Below, piece after piece: positions 51,195-59,810 of a DNA stretch of 64,000 nt (the stretch's first letter is position 1; every line of letters starts with the position of its first letter). Origin of the DNA: Nitrososphaerales archaeon. GTDB lineage: Archaea; Thermoproteota; Nitrososphaeria; Nitrososphaerales; CADDZS01. The notes beneath the pieces are model-generated. The model made no database searches. It saw nothing but the letters and a program-made list of their open reading frames with translations, and had not been told where the DNA came from. Location of the stretch: NCBI GenBank assembly GCA_030041355.1, contig JASHNZ010000022.1, positions 1-64,000 on the forward strand, written 5' to 3'. The position numbers and the translations under genes were made by a program.

Positions 51195-52130
51195 CTATGC
51201 TGGATCGTTTAGTCGGGCCGTCCTTTCCTGTCTCATCGAGCCTTCATTGTGATTCTTCGTAACTTCGGCAGTAACGATACAAAATACGCACATTGCGGTG
51301 ACTCCTATCCCAACTGCATAATACTGCCCTAGTTTTTCATTGGCAACTGCTGCATCGATCATCAAAAGGATATAGGCGATCCGAGAGTCCCATGTGTTTT
51401 CCTTGCGCAGGAGTTTGATAGGGCCTTTGCTTGCATATTTCAAAACAAGAACGAAAGAAATGAGCATTAATAACGCAACTACGAACCAGCCGAGAAAGTT
51501 CGAAAGCGGAACGTGGTATAGCTGAGGCGTGGAAGAACTTATCTCCCAAGTCCAGTACCCATAAGATGAGAACATAGGGTCTATCATAAGATCCCAGGCT
51601 ACGGTTCCGAAACAGGCTAGAAGAATGGGAAGGATGAACGCTCTAATCTTGATGTGTGAGAAATTCCTGCCCTTGTCTTGGCTCATATTATACGGGGGAT
51701 AACTTGATAGAGTCAGACTGAACGTGATGTACGCAATTACAAACCAAGCTAAAGGGACGACGATCGGCACCCCGAGGACCTGCTGCCCAAGGAGCGAGGA
51801 GTAAGAATACTTTCCAAACAAGAATCCCGTACTTGTTCCGAGGACCTCGAACACAAAACCAATAAGACATGTGATCACTAAAAAGAGGAAGGCACGAAAA
51901 GCTCCAAATTCATAGCAACATTGAACAAGAGCGAAAAGAAAGAGGGCAAACGAGAGCCCAAAGTAAAAATTGTAATTGGGCTGATAGTTGAAGACGAGCC
52001 CACCCACAATATAAGCCAAGATCAACGCATAGACCAATAGAAATGCGTGGACGACCACTTTCCACGTGCTTTGCGAAGGAAAACCTGAGCCTGGTTTAGA
52101 ATGTTCGCTACCGGGTTCCGCCATAACCAT
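51195..52130 (-). CDS. cruF-like: CruF-like carotenoid biosynthesis membrane protein
   Basis: A 311-residue protein with about eight hydrophobic segments. GTSTGFLFGKYSYSSLLG, GVPIVVPLAWFV, AWDLMIDPMFSSYGYWTWE and YHVPLSNFLGWF match the order in the carotenoid 1,2-hydratase family (CruF, bisanhydrobacterioruberin hydratase; PF04240). It would add water to the psi end of an acyclic C40/C50 carotenoid in the membrane. Same strand as moeA, 16 bases before it; no other carotenoid gene is in the window. Confidence 0.8.
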   Translation of the reverse strand: MVMAEPGSEHSKPGSGFPSQSTWKVVVHAFLLVYALILAYIVGGLVFNYQPNYNFYFGLSFALFLFALVQCCYEFGAFRAFLFLVITCLIGFVFEVLGTSTGFLFGKYSYSSLLGQQVLGVPIVVPLAWFVIAYITFSLTLSSYPPYNMSQDKGRNFSHIKIRAFILPILLACFGTVAWDLMIDPMFSSYGYWTWEISSSTPQLYHVPLSNFLGWFVVALLMLISFVLVLKYASKGPIKLLRKENTWDSRIAYILLMIDAAVANEKLGQYYAVGIGVTAMCVFCIVTAEVTKNHNEGSMRQERTARLNDPA

Positions 52131-52283
52131 TCATCTTTTCTTCTATAACATTACTAGTTCGGCAAGTAGGATTTACTCTACATGAGACATATATGCGCAT
52201 GGCAAGCATATCATCCGTCCTAGCCGACAAACGAACTTTGCGACATTTGTAACAAGGTAAAAACCGAGCAGAGAAGAAACTCT

Positions 52284-53345
52284 ATGGAAGCACCTCTCCC
52301 GCCGAGCAAGTCCCATGTTGGGGGAGTCATAGCTATCTGTCTTTCGCTCGCGGTCGTAATTATCATAATATTCTTTGCTATGACGAACCTCTCACTTTTT
52401 ACCAATTTGTTCAACCTATCAAACTCTGCAACTACACTTTCTGTGTCAACTGTGACGGGAACAAATCTTACGATCGCCTATCCTCCGAACTATAACACTC
52501 TTGCGAACTACTCATTATCTCTGATAAACGCTGACAGAGCGAGCTTCAATGTTTCAGGAGTAACTCTCAGCCCTATTCAATCAGCGCAAGAACACGCCTA
52601 TTCGATGCTCGTGAATGGCTACTTTAGTCACTGGGATACTCAGGGATTCAAACCGTACATGCGATACACTATAGTCAACGGTACAGGAGAGGTTGAGGAG
52701 AACGTAGCTTTCGAATCTAGCTCCATCCCTGCTTTCGTTACGACTTCACAAGTTGAAACCGCGATCTCCACTTTGGAACATGACATGGTTTACAATGATG
52801 AAGCTTGTTGTCAAAATGGACATCTCTTAAACATCATCAACCCTTATCATAATAGGGTATCGATCGGAATTGAATACAATTCTACTAACGTGTACTTCGT
52901 CGAAGATTTTGAAAACTATTACATTAACTTGAACACGCCGATATTTACGTCGTCAAACCAAAGTGTGACACTTCAAGGTTCTACTTTTACTCCGCTCAGT
53001 CCAGACAGTGTGATAGTTTTTTACGATCCGACTCCTGCGCCGATCAACGCTTCTATACTCAATTCTGAATATCAAAAACCCTATGATGAGGGTACGTTCT
53101 TGGGCGGGGCCATACCTTGTCCCGGTAGTTTGCAACCCTGTGACAAGTTCACTGAGGGCATCACCGTGCGACCAGGTATATGGGACCTAACGAATAGCTC
53201 GGTTGACATCGTATTTTCGCTGCAACAGTTCATAAACGAAGATGGAAGCGGCGTGTACACCATATACCTGACTCAAAATACATTCGCAAGTAACCCTAAC
53301 GATACTGAGTCGTTGACCAGCATCTCTATTTTCATACAGGCCTAA
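52284..53345 (+). CDS. Secreted CAP/SCP-domain protein
   Basis: A 353-residue protein with an N-terminal membrane segment (about residues 14-36) and a CAP domain (about 70-215): SLSLINADRASF, LSPIQSAQEHAYSMLVNGYFSHWDTQG, EENVAFE, and NIINPYHNRVSIGIEY. The His/Glu residues of the CAP cavity are present (AQEHA, FSHWD, EENVAF). The C-terminal 140 residues form a beta domain with TLQGSTFTPLSPDSV. The role of CAP proteins outside animals and Bacillus is not clear; a surface stress or adhesion role is possible. Confidence 0.8.
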   Translation: MEAPLPPSKSHVGGVIAICLSLAVVIIIIFFAMTNLSLFTNLFNLSNSATTLSVSTVTGTNLTIAYPPNYNTLANYSLSLINADRASFNVSGVTLSPIQSAQEHAYSMLVNGYFSHWDTQGFKPYMRYTIVNGTGEVEENVAFESSSIPAFVTTSQVETAISTLEHDMVYNDEACCQNGHLLNIINPYHNRVSIGIEYNSTNVYFVEDFENYYINLNTPIFTSSNQSVTLQGSTFTPLSPDSVIVFYDPTPAPINASILNSEYQKPYDEGTFLGGAIPCPGSLQPCDKFTEGITVRPGIWDLTNSSVDIVFSLQQFINEDGSGVYTIYLTQNTFASNPNDTESLTSISIFIQA

Positions 53346-53473
53346 AAATCGATCGTGAGCACATTTGATCGATGCCTTATGAGTCCCAATTAGGATTAGG
53401 AAAGGCAACGGGTCTGAATCAGCGGGATTATCAGAACGTGGAATTCAAAGACAGATATTCGGAAATGAGACGT

Positions 53474-54850
53474 TCATTTTTTGTAAATATTCACTGCTTC
53501 GTCAAAGACGGACTTTTCTCTTTGCAGCGCGTTGTCTATGTAGCACTGTCTGCAGGTCTCAAATCCATTTTCGCCTATTTTCTCAGATCCTGGTCCGAGT
53601 GCCCTCAAAATCGCCTCGGAGGCCTCGATGTAATTGCTCGGACTGAAAGTATAGCCATTTGATCCATTAACAACTAATTCCGAAGAGCCCGCCCCCTTGC
53701 TCACCACTACCGGTTTCTTGTTAATCCATCCTTCCAGCACGCTTATTCCAAAGCCCTCAAGAGCCGAAGTTAGTAGAACGGCTGAGGAAATCGAGTAGGC
53801 TGCTTTTATCTCCTCATTAGAGGCATGCCCCAAAAAGGAAACAGACTCCTCTAAGTGAAGATTTCTTACAAGTGACTCAAGTTCCGCCTTCCACCTGCTG
53901 GCCTTCCCATGTCCTAGCCCGCCTTTTCTTGATGAAGAGAAACTTCCGTTGCCGATGAGCGCGAGCTTGACCTTGGGTTTATTGTTGCCTTTGAGTAGGG
54001 AAAGTGCTTTGATAGCGACATCATGAGATTTGATTTTATCCATTCGAGCGACCATTAGCAGTAATCTTTCATCTGCTTTCAGCCGCATTTTCTCGCGAAT
54101 ATGATCGATGGACTCTTTGGAGGGGCTAGTCTTCCACTCTTCTGGATCTATGAATGGGTAGATCTGGTAAGCCCGCCCCCTGTACCCAACTCTGATTAGC
54201 CCCTCAAGGTCTCGCCTTGTGCTCACTATCACGCCATCAAAGTCTTCGATCCATTTCACTATAGCACGTCTAGTCAGGAATGGCAGAGTCTCCGGCACGA
54301 AAGGCACGTGCCATCGCACTATCGCGGGGGCAGGAGGCCCAATCAGCCCCCCAGTAGAAAGCAACTGAAAATCTTGGACGTAAAATATGTCTGTGTCGTT
54401 CCAGAATTCTAGCATCGAATCGGCATTTATCCAGTTGAAGCGAGCGTATCCCTCGTATGTCGAGTCAAAAATATTTGCCACGGAAGACAAGCCATGAATT
54501 TGAGACCAAAGATTCTCTTTGAATATCGAGTAGCTCCGAAGGACGCTATCGGGGATCTCTAAATGGGAAACAAGGATGTCGCCCACCCTCACTTTAGGAG
54601 GGTACTTTACACCAAGACTCACCCAATGAACTTTGGAGAGAGTGTGTTGGTTGAGCATCCTTTTCAAAAGAGGATAGATCATCGCCGTGACTCCGCCCGG
54701 TGAAAGGTCATAATCCACTCCTTCCTCCAGATCGTTCAGATCCACTGGGTCGGGAAGCGATCCATACTTATCTAGCAGCTCGCTGTAAGTGAGATTAAAT
54801 TTGATGAAAGGAGTCTGGCTGTTGACGCAGGCTCTCAAGATTGGAGTCAC
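53474..54850 (-). CDS. Family 4 glycosyltransferase (trehalose synthase-like)
   Basis: A 458-residue GT-B enzyme. The N-terminal half has VGDILVSHLEIPD and the DTDIFYVQDFQLLSTGGLIGPPAPAIVRWHVPF acceptor-side segments; the C-terminal half has LLMVARMDKIKSHDVAIKAL, FLGHASNEEIKAAYSISSAVLLTS and ALEGFGISVLEGW (the E-x7-E donor motif). The IYPFIDPEEWK region resembles trehalose glycosyltransferring synthases (TreT). It could make a compatible solute or a glycoside. It overlaps the small gene upstream by four bases. Confidence 0.8.
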   Translation of the reverse strand: MTPILRACVNSQTPFIKFNLTYSELLDKYGSLPDPVDLNDLEEGVDYDLSPGGVTAMIYPLLKRMLNQHTLSKVHWVSLGVKYPPKVRVGDILVSHLEIPDSVLRSYSIFKENLWSQIHGLSSVANIFDSTYEGYARFNWINADSMLEFWNDTDIFYVQDFQLLSTGGLIGPPAPAIVRWHVPFVPETLPFLTRRAIVKWIEDFDGVIVSTRRDLEGLIRVGYRGRAYQIYPFIDPEEWKTSPSKESIDHIREKMRLKADERLLLMVARMDKIKSHDVAIKALSLLKGNNKPKVKLALIGNGSFSSSRKGGLGHGKASRWKAELESLVRNLHLEESVSFLGHASNEEIKAAYSISSAVLLTSALEGFGISVLEGWINKKPVVVSKGAGSSELVVNGSNGYTFSPSNYIEASEAILRALGPGSEKIGENGFETCRQCYIDNALQREKSVFDEAVNIYKK

Positions 54851-55122
54851 CTAGAGAAGAAAATAAGCTTCTTTCTAAGACCTCGCGACATAATTCTCGT
54901 TGACCGGAACGGAGGTTTGAAAGGAGAATCTGAAAAATTAAGAGCTAGATTATCAATTATTCGAAGGCTCTGAGCGCAAATGCAGTGATAGTAGGCTGTA
55001 CCACGAGTCTTTGATCTGGCGATATATTCAAAGTCCAAAATTAGCTTCTTGCAATGTGAGCACGGTTCTCCATAGCCTTTGAGTTTTCTCACTGAGTCTA
55101 TTCTTATTACATTTACAGGCAA
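54847..55122 (-). CDS. Small zinc-binding protein (91 aa)
   Basis: Four cysteine/histidine residues in EPCSHCKKLI and YYHCICAQSL make a probable zinc knuckle; the rest is basic. It overlaps the glycosyltransferase start by four bases, so it is co-translated with it. No known function. Confidence 0.5.
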   Translation of the reverse strand: MPVNVIRIDSVRKLKGYGEPCSHCKKLILDFEYIARSKTRGTAYYHCICAQSLRIIDNLALNFSDSPFKPPFRSTRIMSRGLRKKLIFFSR

Positions 55123-55172
55123 GATCGGACAACGTTATTTGTTACTGGGCCAAGCGAAGATATAGAGTTTAT

Positions 55173-55304
55173 TCAAGGATTCTCACGTCCAAACTCTTCC
55201 TTTCCCTCTTCTTGTTCAGATGCTACCTCATCTGCTTCCTTTTCGAGTTCTCTTTGTTCAGAGGGCGAAGGAGGCGCTGAATTCTGTCGTTTTCGTTTTG
55301 CCAT
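55173..55304 (-). CDS. 43-residue charged mini-protein
   Basis: A short frame from ATG 55304 encodes MAKRKRQNSAPPSPSEQREL, then an acidic helix rich in Glu ending in GRENP. A basic start plus acidic helix with no hydrophobic residues suggests a disordered or nucleic-acid-linked protein. No clear match; the codon pattern and clean start support it moderately. Confidence 0.4.
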   Translation of the reverse strand: MAKRKRQNSAPPSPSEQRELEKEADEVASEQEEGKEEFGRENP

Positions 55305-55347
55305 GCGACACTTGACCTTGGAGTACAAAAGAAACCTGAAACGTAGG

Positions 55348-56175
55348 TTATTTATTCACAGCTCTCAGAAACTCCAGAACGGATTCATTGAAAATCTTTG
55401 GATTATCCCAGATCATTCCATGCGAAGATCTTGCTATAGTTGCGACTTGACTCGCCGGAATGCATTTCGCAAGCTCGAGGACTATTGACCGTAGGATCCT
55501 AGGGCTACCTTCGGCCTTTACGAGCAATGTGGGCACGTTAATACGGCGGGCATCCTCGCAATCAAAGGGATCTCTCTCTGGAGTAATTTCTATTTCAGCG
55601 ACAGCAGTCTTTGAATTGTCAAGCATTACCTGCCTAAATTGTGGTTTTAACTTGTCGTAGACGCCTTTTATGCCGGAAATCCCCTCCAGAAATACTCTGA
55701 TTCCTAGTTCAAAATTATCTTCCTTCAGATACTTTTTCCCGGGTTCTATTGTTTCGCTGAGAAATTTCAAGGAGAGGGCCACATCTTCCCTGTCTTTTAA
55801 CAGCGTGAATATTGGAGGCTCTGCAAGTACCAATTTTCTTACAAGAGCCGGATCGTCTCTTGCCGCTAGAGCTGCTGCAAACCCACCATAAGAATGTCCT
55901 ATTAGGTAGGCAGGTTCTTTCAATTCCTTGAGCAATGAAACGAGATCATCCCTTTCGGTTAGAAGCGAATAATTTGAAGGATAGTTCCGCCACGGATTGG
56001 GATAGTGGTTTCTTCGACTGTAGGATACGACCCTAAAACCGCGGTTTGATAGAAACGGAACCTGATCAGCCCAGTCCCGATAATCTCCCAGACTGCCGTG
56101 GACTAGGACTGTTAAATCTCCCTGCCCTTTATCATCATAGTAAAGCTTGGCACCGTCGGACAGAGCAAGCCACAT
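55348..56175 (-). CDS. Alpha/beta hydrolase
   Basis: A 275-residue alpha/beta-hydrolase of usual length. VLVHGSLGDYRDW forms the oxyanion region (about residues 23-35), Ser95 in IGHSYGG is the nucleophile, and an NVPTLLVKAEGS strand and SSHGMIW give the Asp/His part. Probably an esterase or epoxide/haloalkane-type hydrolase acting on a small ester; substrate unknown. Confidence 0.85.
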   Translation of the reverse strand: MWLALSDGAKLYYDDKGQGDLTVLVHGSLGDYRDWADQVPFLSNRGFRVVSYSRRNHYPNPWRNYPSNYSLLTERDDLVSLLKELKEPAYLIGHSYGGFAAALAARDDPALVRKLVLAEPPIFTLLKDREDVALSLKFLSETIEPGKKYLKEDNFELGIRVFLEGISGIKGVYDKLKPQFRQVMLDNSKTAVAEIEITPERDPFDCEDARRINVPTLLVKAEGSPRILRSIVLELAKCIPASQVATIARSSHGMIWDNPKIFNESVLEFLRAVNK

Positions 56176-56302
56176 TGAAGAGAACCTATGCTAGGACATT
56201 CAGAAGATCGCGCAGAACTTGGTCATCGCAATCTAGGAGACTATGGCAGCGGCTATCCATTAAGGTTAGCGCTAACAACTAGAGTATTACGCAGAATTTC
56301 AT

Positions 56303-56815
56303 TCACACGAAAAAATTTGCGCCGAAGACCATCAGTATTAGGACGATGAAGAGCAAACCAGCCACTATGCCAGTTCCCATTCGGACCCTTTGTATAGCAC
56401 TGACTATACTTGCCTCTTGACTGCCCGGTGGAGGAGTACTAGTTTGGGTTTCTTTGAGCATCCGGACCAAATTTCTGGCAGAGGGCATCACCACTGCGAG
56501 GGATAGGATCAGGGCAACCAAACCAAGACCCGCACCTGCTTGAATCAAAGTTGCCGCATTTCCAATGGGAATAAGCGACTCTCTGAAAGCATATGCATAT
56601 AGCGCAAGTCCGAAGACCACGGCCCCTATCGAAGTTGCAAAAATGTAATTCGTATATCTTGAAATCGTCTTGGTCAGGAAGTCCGCTCGCCCGCTAGGTG
56701 TCATGCTTTTGATGGATGGACCCAGCACGGAGCTGAAGAGAAGGGCAGCTCCCATCCATCCAACTACAGCTAGGATGTGCAGAAATAGCAGTGTGGCAAA
56801 AATATAATCAGTCAA
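56303..56815 (-). CDS. Four-helix membrane protein (170 aa, CopD/DUF2269-like)
   Basis: Four hydrophobic segments (about residues 5-30, 52-74, 86-108, 148-169). FLHILAVVGWMGAALLFSSVLGPSI is typical of the CopD/DUF2269 family, where the His and Trp are conserved. Role unknown, perhaps heme or metal linked. Divergent from the endonuclease V gene. Confidence 0.65.
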   Translation of the reverse strand: MTDYIFATLLFLHILAVVGWMGAALLFSSVLGPSIKSMTPSGRADFLTKTISRYTNYIFATSIGAVVFGLALYAYAFRESLIPIGNAATLIQAGAGLGLVALILSLAVVMPSARNLVRMLKETQTSTPPPGSQEASIVSAIQRVRMGTGIVAGLLFIVLILMVFGANFFV

Positions 56816-56894
56816 GTTCAGGACTTTCTTAAAGGGAGTCTAACAAAGAATTAAAGCTTCGCCTCTGTCTATTTTCTAATTCAAGCGGATTAAA

Positions 56895-57554
56895 ATGCAG
56901 AACAAGTCGATAGATACATCGGAGGTGAAATTCTTTGAGCGCATTCAATCTCTAGTAAATTCGGAACCGGTTGTTCTCTCAAAGAATCTCACCAGAATAT
57001 GCGCGGTTGATGCTACTTACTCAGACAAAGACCGGAAAGTTGTAGCGGCCGCGGCTCTTTACGACAACGGGGTTCTAAGTGAGACAAGTGTTTACTCGGG
57101 ACGATTCACTTTCCCGTATCACACAGGACTGTTCTTTCTTCATGAAGGACCGTTCGTAGTAGCAGCGGTGAATAAATTGAAAGTAAAACCGCAGCTAGCT
57201 TGTTTCGATGCTCAAGGGCTAGCTCATCCTCGGTCGAAAGGTCTTGCAACGATTTGTGGAATGGTATTGGAGATTCCTAGCATTGGAATCGCGAAGACTG
57301 CTCTAATCGGAAAAGCACTTCAATACAAGGATGGTTTGGACAAATTGAATTACAAAGGCAGGCATGTCGGATTCATCACTTTGGACTCCGCAAAGAAAAA
57401 ACTCTTCTGGAGTCCGGGCTACTCAATATCGCTCGAACAACTTGAGAGAACAATCGCATTGCATCAAGAGATTTGCCTCAACGCTTCGCGAGAAGCGCAT
57501 CGACTATCCAAAATTGAAATTTTGAGAGTTAAAACGAAGCCTAATTTGCACTGA
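56895..57554 (+). CDS. nfi: Endonuclease V
   Basis: A 219-residue protein matching endonuclease V, which nicks one base 3' of deoxyinosine in DNA. Catalytic acids are seen: Asp in ICAVDATYS (about 39), Glu in FLHEGPF (about 85), Asp in CFDAQGLAHPRSKGLA (about 106); the usual DGHG is DAQG here, so the His is a Gln. PYHTGLFFLHEGP is the family PYIPG region (here PYHTG). IGIAKTAL is the GVAKS equivalent. The stop overlaps the convergent CWC mini-gene by 14 bases. Confidence 0.9.
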   Translation: MQNKSIDTSEVKFFERIQSLVNSEPVVLSKNLTRICAVDATYSDKDRKVVAAAALYDNGVLSETSVYSGRFTFPYHTGLFFLHEGPFVVAAVNKLKVKPQLACFDAQGLAHPRSKGLATICGMVLEIPSIGIAKTALIGKALQYKDGLDKLNYKGRHVGFITLDSAKKKLFWSPGYSISLEQLERTIALHQEICLNASREAHRLSKIEILRVKTKPNLH

Positions 57555-57705
57555 GACAGTTTGGACAAACGCAATCTTTCGCTCGAGCCGCAATACTAGA
57601 AAGCTGTTCCTTCGTCGCAGGGATCCAAGTACACCAACATCCTGGAAGCCCTTGACACTCGAATTCAGATCCGCATACTTCGCATACAAGGTCTCTACTC
57701 AACAA
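57541..57705 (-). CDS. Cysteine-rich CWC family mini-protein (about 54 aa)
   Basis: A short frame starting at TTG 57705 or 57702. It reads LVCEVCGSEFECQG, then PGCWCTWIPATKEQL, then KDCVCPNCL, i.e. seven or eight cysteines in the order C-x2-C, C-x4-CWC, CVC-x2-C typical of the Cys_rich_CWC family (PF14375). These proteins probably bind zinc; function unknown. Its 3' end overlaps that of endonuclease V by 14 bases on the opposite strand. Confidence 0.7.
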   Translation of the reverse strand: MLSRDLVCEVCGSEFECQGLPGCWCTWIPATKEQLSSIAARAKDCVCPNCLSAN

Positions 57706-57714
57706 GAATCAGCT

Positions 57715-57936
57715 TCAAATCAAAGAGGTACAATCTTGAGACGCACAGCGGAGAGAAATTTCAATCTTCTTGGTATCAAGAACATACGGGTATTTACTTG
57801 TGACGTTGTTTACTCTCAAATCTTCTAAGGTGGTTCGGCAACAATTCTCGCTTCGAATTTCTCCCGTTACCTCAGGCTTCCCGACCAGGAACGAGATGGC
57901 TAGGAAGAATGCGAACTTTCGAGGAGTAGCTCCCAA
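57715..57936 (-). CDS. Hypothetical small protein (73 aa), uncertain
   Basis: Open frame just upstream of the CWC mini-gene, same strand. The part ENCCRTTLEDLRVNNVTSKYPYVLDTKKIEISLRC holds cysteines and looks strand-rich, so it may be a zinc-binding partner. The first 25 residues look like chance. Low certainty. Confidence 0.3.
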   Translation of the reverse strand: MGATPRKFAFFLAISFLVGKPEVTGEIRSENCCRTTLEDLRVNNVTSKYPYVLDTKKIEISLRCASQDCTSLI

Positions 57937-58009
57937 TTCACTCCGAGGTTAGAGATAGTAGACATGTCCTGCTTTCTCGGAAGCCTGGTACTTTGTTTCT
58001 GAGCAGATA

Positions 58010-58363
58010 ATGAGTTTTGTTTCTGAAGCAATTCAACTGATGAAGATGAACAACTTTGGCGAGGCAGCTAAAATGCTGGAGACGCATCTCAACGATCAGG
58101 GCATCAAACCTAGCGCCAAAATTGGCATGATGTCATGGATTTCCGAATGTTACCAAAAGACCGAAGACCGGGCACAGGCAGCAAGATGGGCTGAGCAGGC
58201 TGGAAGAGCGGCGCTCGCCTGCAAGGACATGCCGAGGGGAGAGAAAATGAAGCGAGCTCGCGAAGAGTTTGAACGCGCATTAAGTTATTACGAGGCAGTG
58301 AACGATGTCAACGGTATGGGTCGCATGGCTTCGTTAAAGTACGGATTGCATGCCTCCTCTTGA
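58010..58363 (+). CDS. TPR-like helical protein (117 aa)
   Basis: A helical protein with TPR-like helix pairs: AIQLMKMNNFGEAAKMLETH, MSWISECYQKTEDRAQAARWAEQAG and EEFERALSYYEAVND. No catalytic motif; probably a small binding or adaptor protein. It starts ATG at 58010. Confidence 0.6.
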   Translation: MSFVSEAIQLMKMNNFGEAAKMLETHLNDQGIKPSAKIGMMSWISECYQKTEDRAQAARWAEQAGRAALACKDMPRGEKMKRAREEFERALSYYEAVNDVNGMGRMASLKYGLHASS

Positions 58364-58391
58364 TTAGCCGTTAGTTTCTCAAACCCTAATT

Positions 58392-58778
58392 CTATTCGAT
58401 TGTGACAAGCTTGACGCTTTTCAGTTTGTCTTCTTTTTGAAACTCGCGCGTCATGGATCCAATCGTCTTCCCATCTCCTTCAAGGAGAAATAATTCAACG
58501 CAGTTGTTCTGGCTGATCTTATTATGGATGTGGGTCTTCACAATATCTTCGAATTCATGTTTCAGCCTTGTGATCGGAGCCTCGTTGGATTCGTCATGAG
58601 TCACTACAATTATTGCGTTCATTTTACCCGATAGATTGCTTTTCTCTTTCGAATCTTCAAACAAGAGTCTAATTGCAGCTCTTACAAGCTCGGATCGCCC
58701 AGCAAAACCACCAGACCTCTGAATCTGATCCATCTCTTTTATCATTTGGTCAGGAAAGGAAAGACTCACGATTGTCAA
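58392..58778 (-). CDS. nikR-like: NikR-like ribbon-helix-helix metalloregulator
   Basis: A 128-residue protein. Residues 1-45 are a ribbon-helix-helix (VSLSFPDQMIKEMDQI, GRSELVRAAIRLLF). The rest is the ACT-like metal domain: VVTHDESNE, then KTHIHNKISQNNCVELFLLEGDG, matching NikR with its two metal histidines (about 84 and 86) and the metal cysteine (about 94). It follows the metal ABC importer genes on the same strand, 54 bases after the permease, so it probably controls them in response to Ni or another divalent metal. Confidence 0.85.
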   Translation of the reverse strand: MTIVSLSFPDQMIKEMDQIQRSGGFAGRSELVRAAIRLLFEDSKEKSNLSGKMNAIIVVTHDESNEAPITRLKHEFEDIVKTHIHNKISQNNCVELFLLEGDGKTIGSMTREFQKEDKLKSVKLVTIE

Positions 58779-58832
58779 CTCATTTCACCGGATTCAGGAT
58801 AGTAATGAATATGAGGAAAGCAGACGAAGTTA

Positions 58833-59810
58833 TTAACCTGTTCGCTCAGGAATTGCGGGAATTTCCTTCGAACTCTCGTGGGTGTGTTCTTTGGTCTCTT
58901 CACTCTCCTGCGCCCTTCCTCGCAGTATTGAACTTGGTCTGACCTTTGGATAGACATAGCGAGCGATCAAGTAGGCACCGAAGCTCAATGACGTTATGAA
59001 GAAACTTGCCGGAAAATTGATGTAGTAGGATATGAAGATACCAAGCCATGTCGCGACAACAGCCACTATTACCGAGACCAAGATCGCCCGGCTCGGGCGT
59101 GTGGTTACTTGTTGGGCGACTGCCGCTGGCGTGACTAATAGGGAGAAGATGAGTAACACGCCGATAATTTGAACGGCAATCGATGTGGCTACTGCGAGCA
59201 AGAGCATGAAGACTAGTCCTAGTCTCAAAGTAGGCATGCCTTTTGCTTCTGCAACTTCTTGGTCGAGTGACGAGAATAATAGCGGTCGGTATATGAAACT
59301 CGTTAAAAGAAGTAAAATCATTCCAGCTAGCAGTGTAATTACGACATTTAGTGTGGTAATCCCGAATATATCTCCAAAGAGAATCGAATAAGCTTCCTCT
59401 GAGAATGCGGCTCCGTATATTCCATAGAGAGTGATGAAAAGCGAGCCAAGTCCTAGCATGAATGCGAGAGTAATTCCGATTGACATGTCTCTTTGCGACG
59501 CCCTCTTTCCGAGGCCGGCCATAGCAGCTGCTCCCCCGGTTGTAAAGGCCAAGAGACCATAGAGCGGAGTGACCCAAGGATAAAATAAGTTCAGCACAAC
59601 TGCGCCCGCAGCTCCGGCGAATCCAATGTGCGACAATGCGTGAGCCGCAAAGGCGGATCTTCGCAATACTACAAAGTAACCAATCACTCCTCCGACGATT
59701 GCGATAATCGTCCCAGCTTCAAACGCGTGAACTATAAACGTGTAATAGAGCATGGACTGGAGATCTGAGTACAGATTCCAACTGAAGCTGGCACCAAAGA
59801 TACCACTCAC
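58833..59810 (-). CDS. znuB-like: Metal ABC importer permease (ZnuB/MntB-like)
   Basis: A 325-residue protein with about eight membrane segments; AAHALSHIGFAGAAG (about residues 55-69) is the ATPase-contact loop of ABC-3 permeases, and SSLDQEVAEAKGM and the GVLLIFSLLVTPAAVA segment are family hallmarks. A His/Glu-rich tail follows (EETKEHTHESSKE). It overlaps the ATPase gene by four bases. Confidence 0.9.
   Translation of the reverse strand: MSGIFGASFSWNLYSDLQSMLYYTFIVHAFEAGTIIAIVGGVIGYFVVLRRSAFAAHALSHIGFAGAAGAVVLNLFYPWVTPLYGLLAFTTGGAAAMAGLGKRASQRDMSIGITLAFMLGLGSLFITLYGIYGAAFSEEAYSILFGDIFGITTLNVVITLLAGMILLLLTSFIYRPLLFSSLDQEVAEAKGMPTLRLGLVFMLLLAVATSIAVQIIGVLLIFSLLVTPAAVAQQVTTRPSRAILVSVIVAVVATWLGIFISYYINFPASFFITSLSFGAYLIARYVYPKVRPSSILRGRAQESEETKEHTHESSKEIPAIPERTG

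Noticed and set aside
58900-59577. 225-codon frame on the - strand
   Set aside because: It is the shifted-frame shadow of the metal importer permease, which has clear family motifs.
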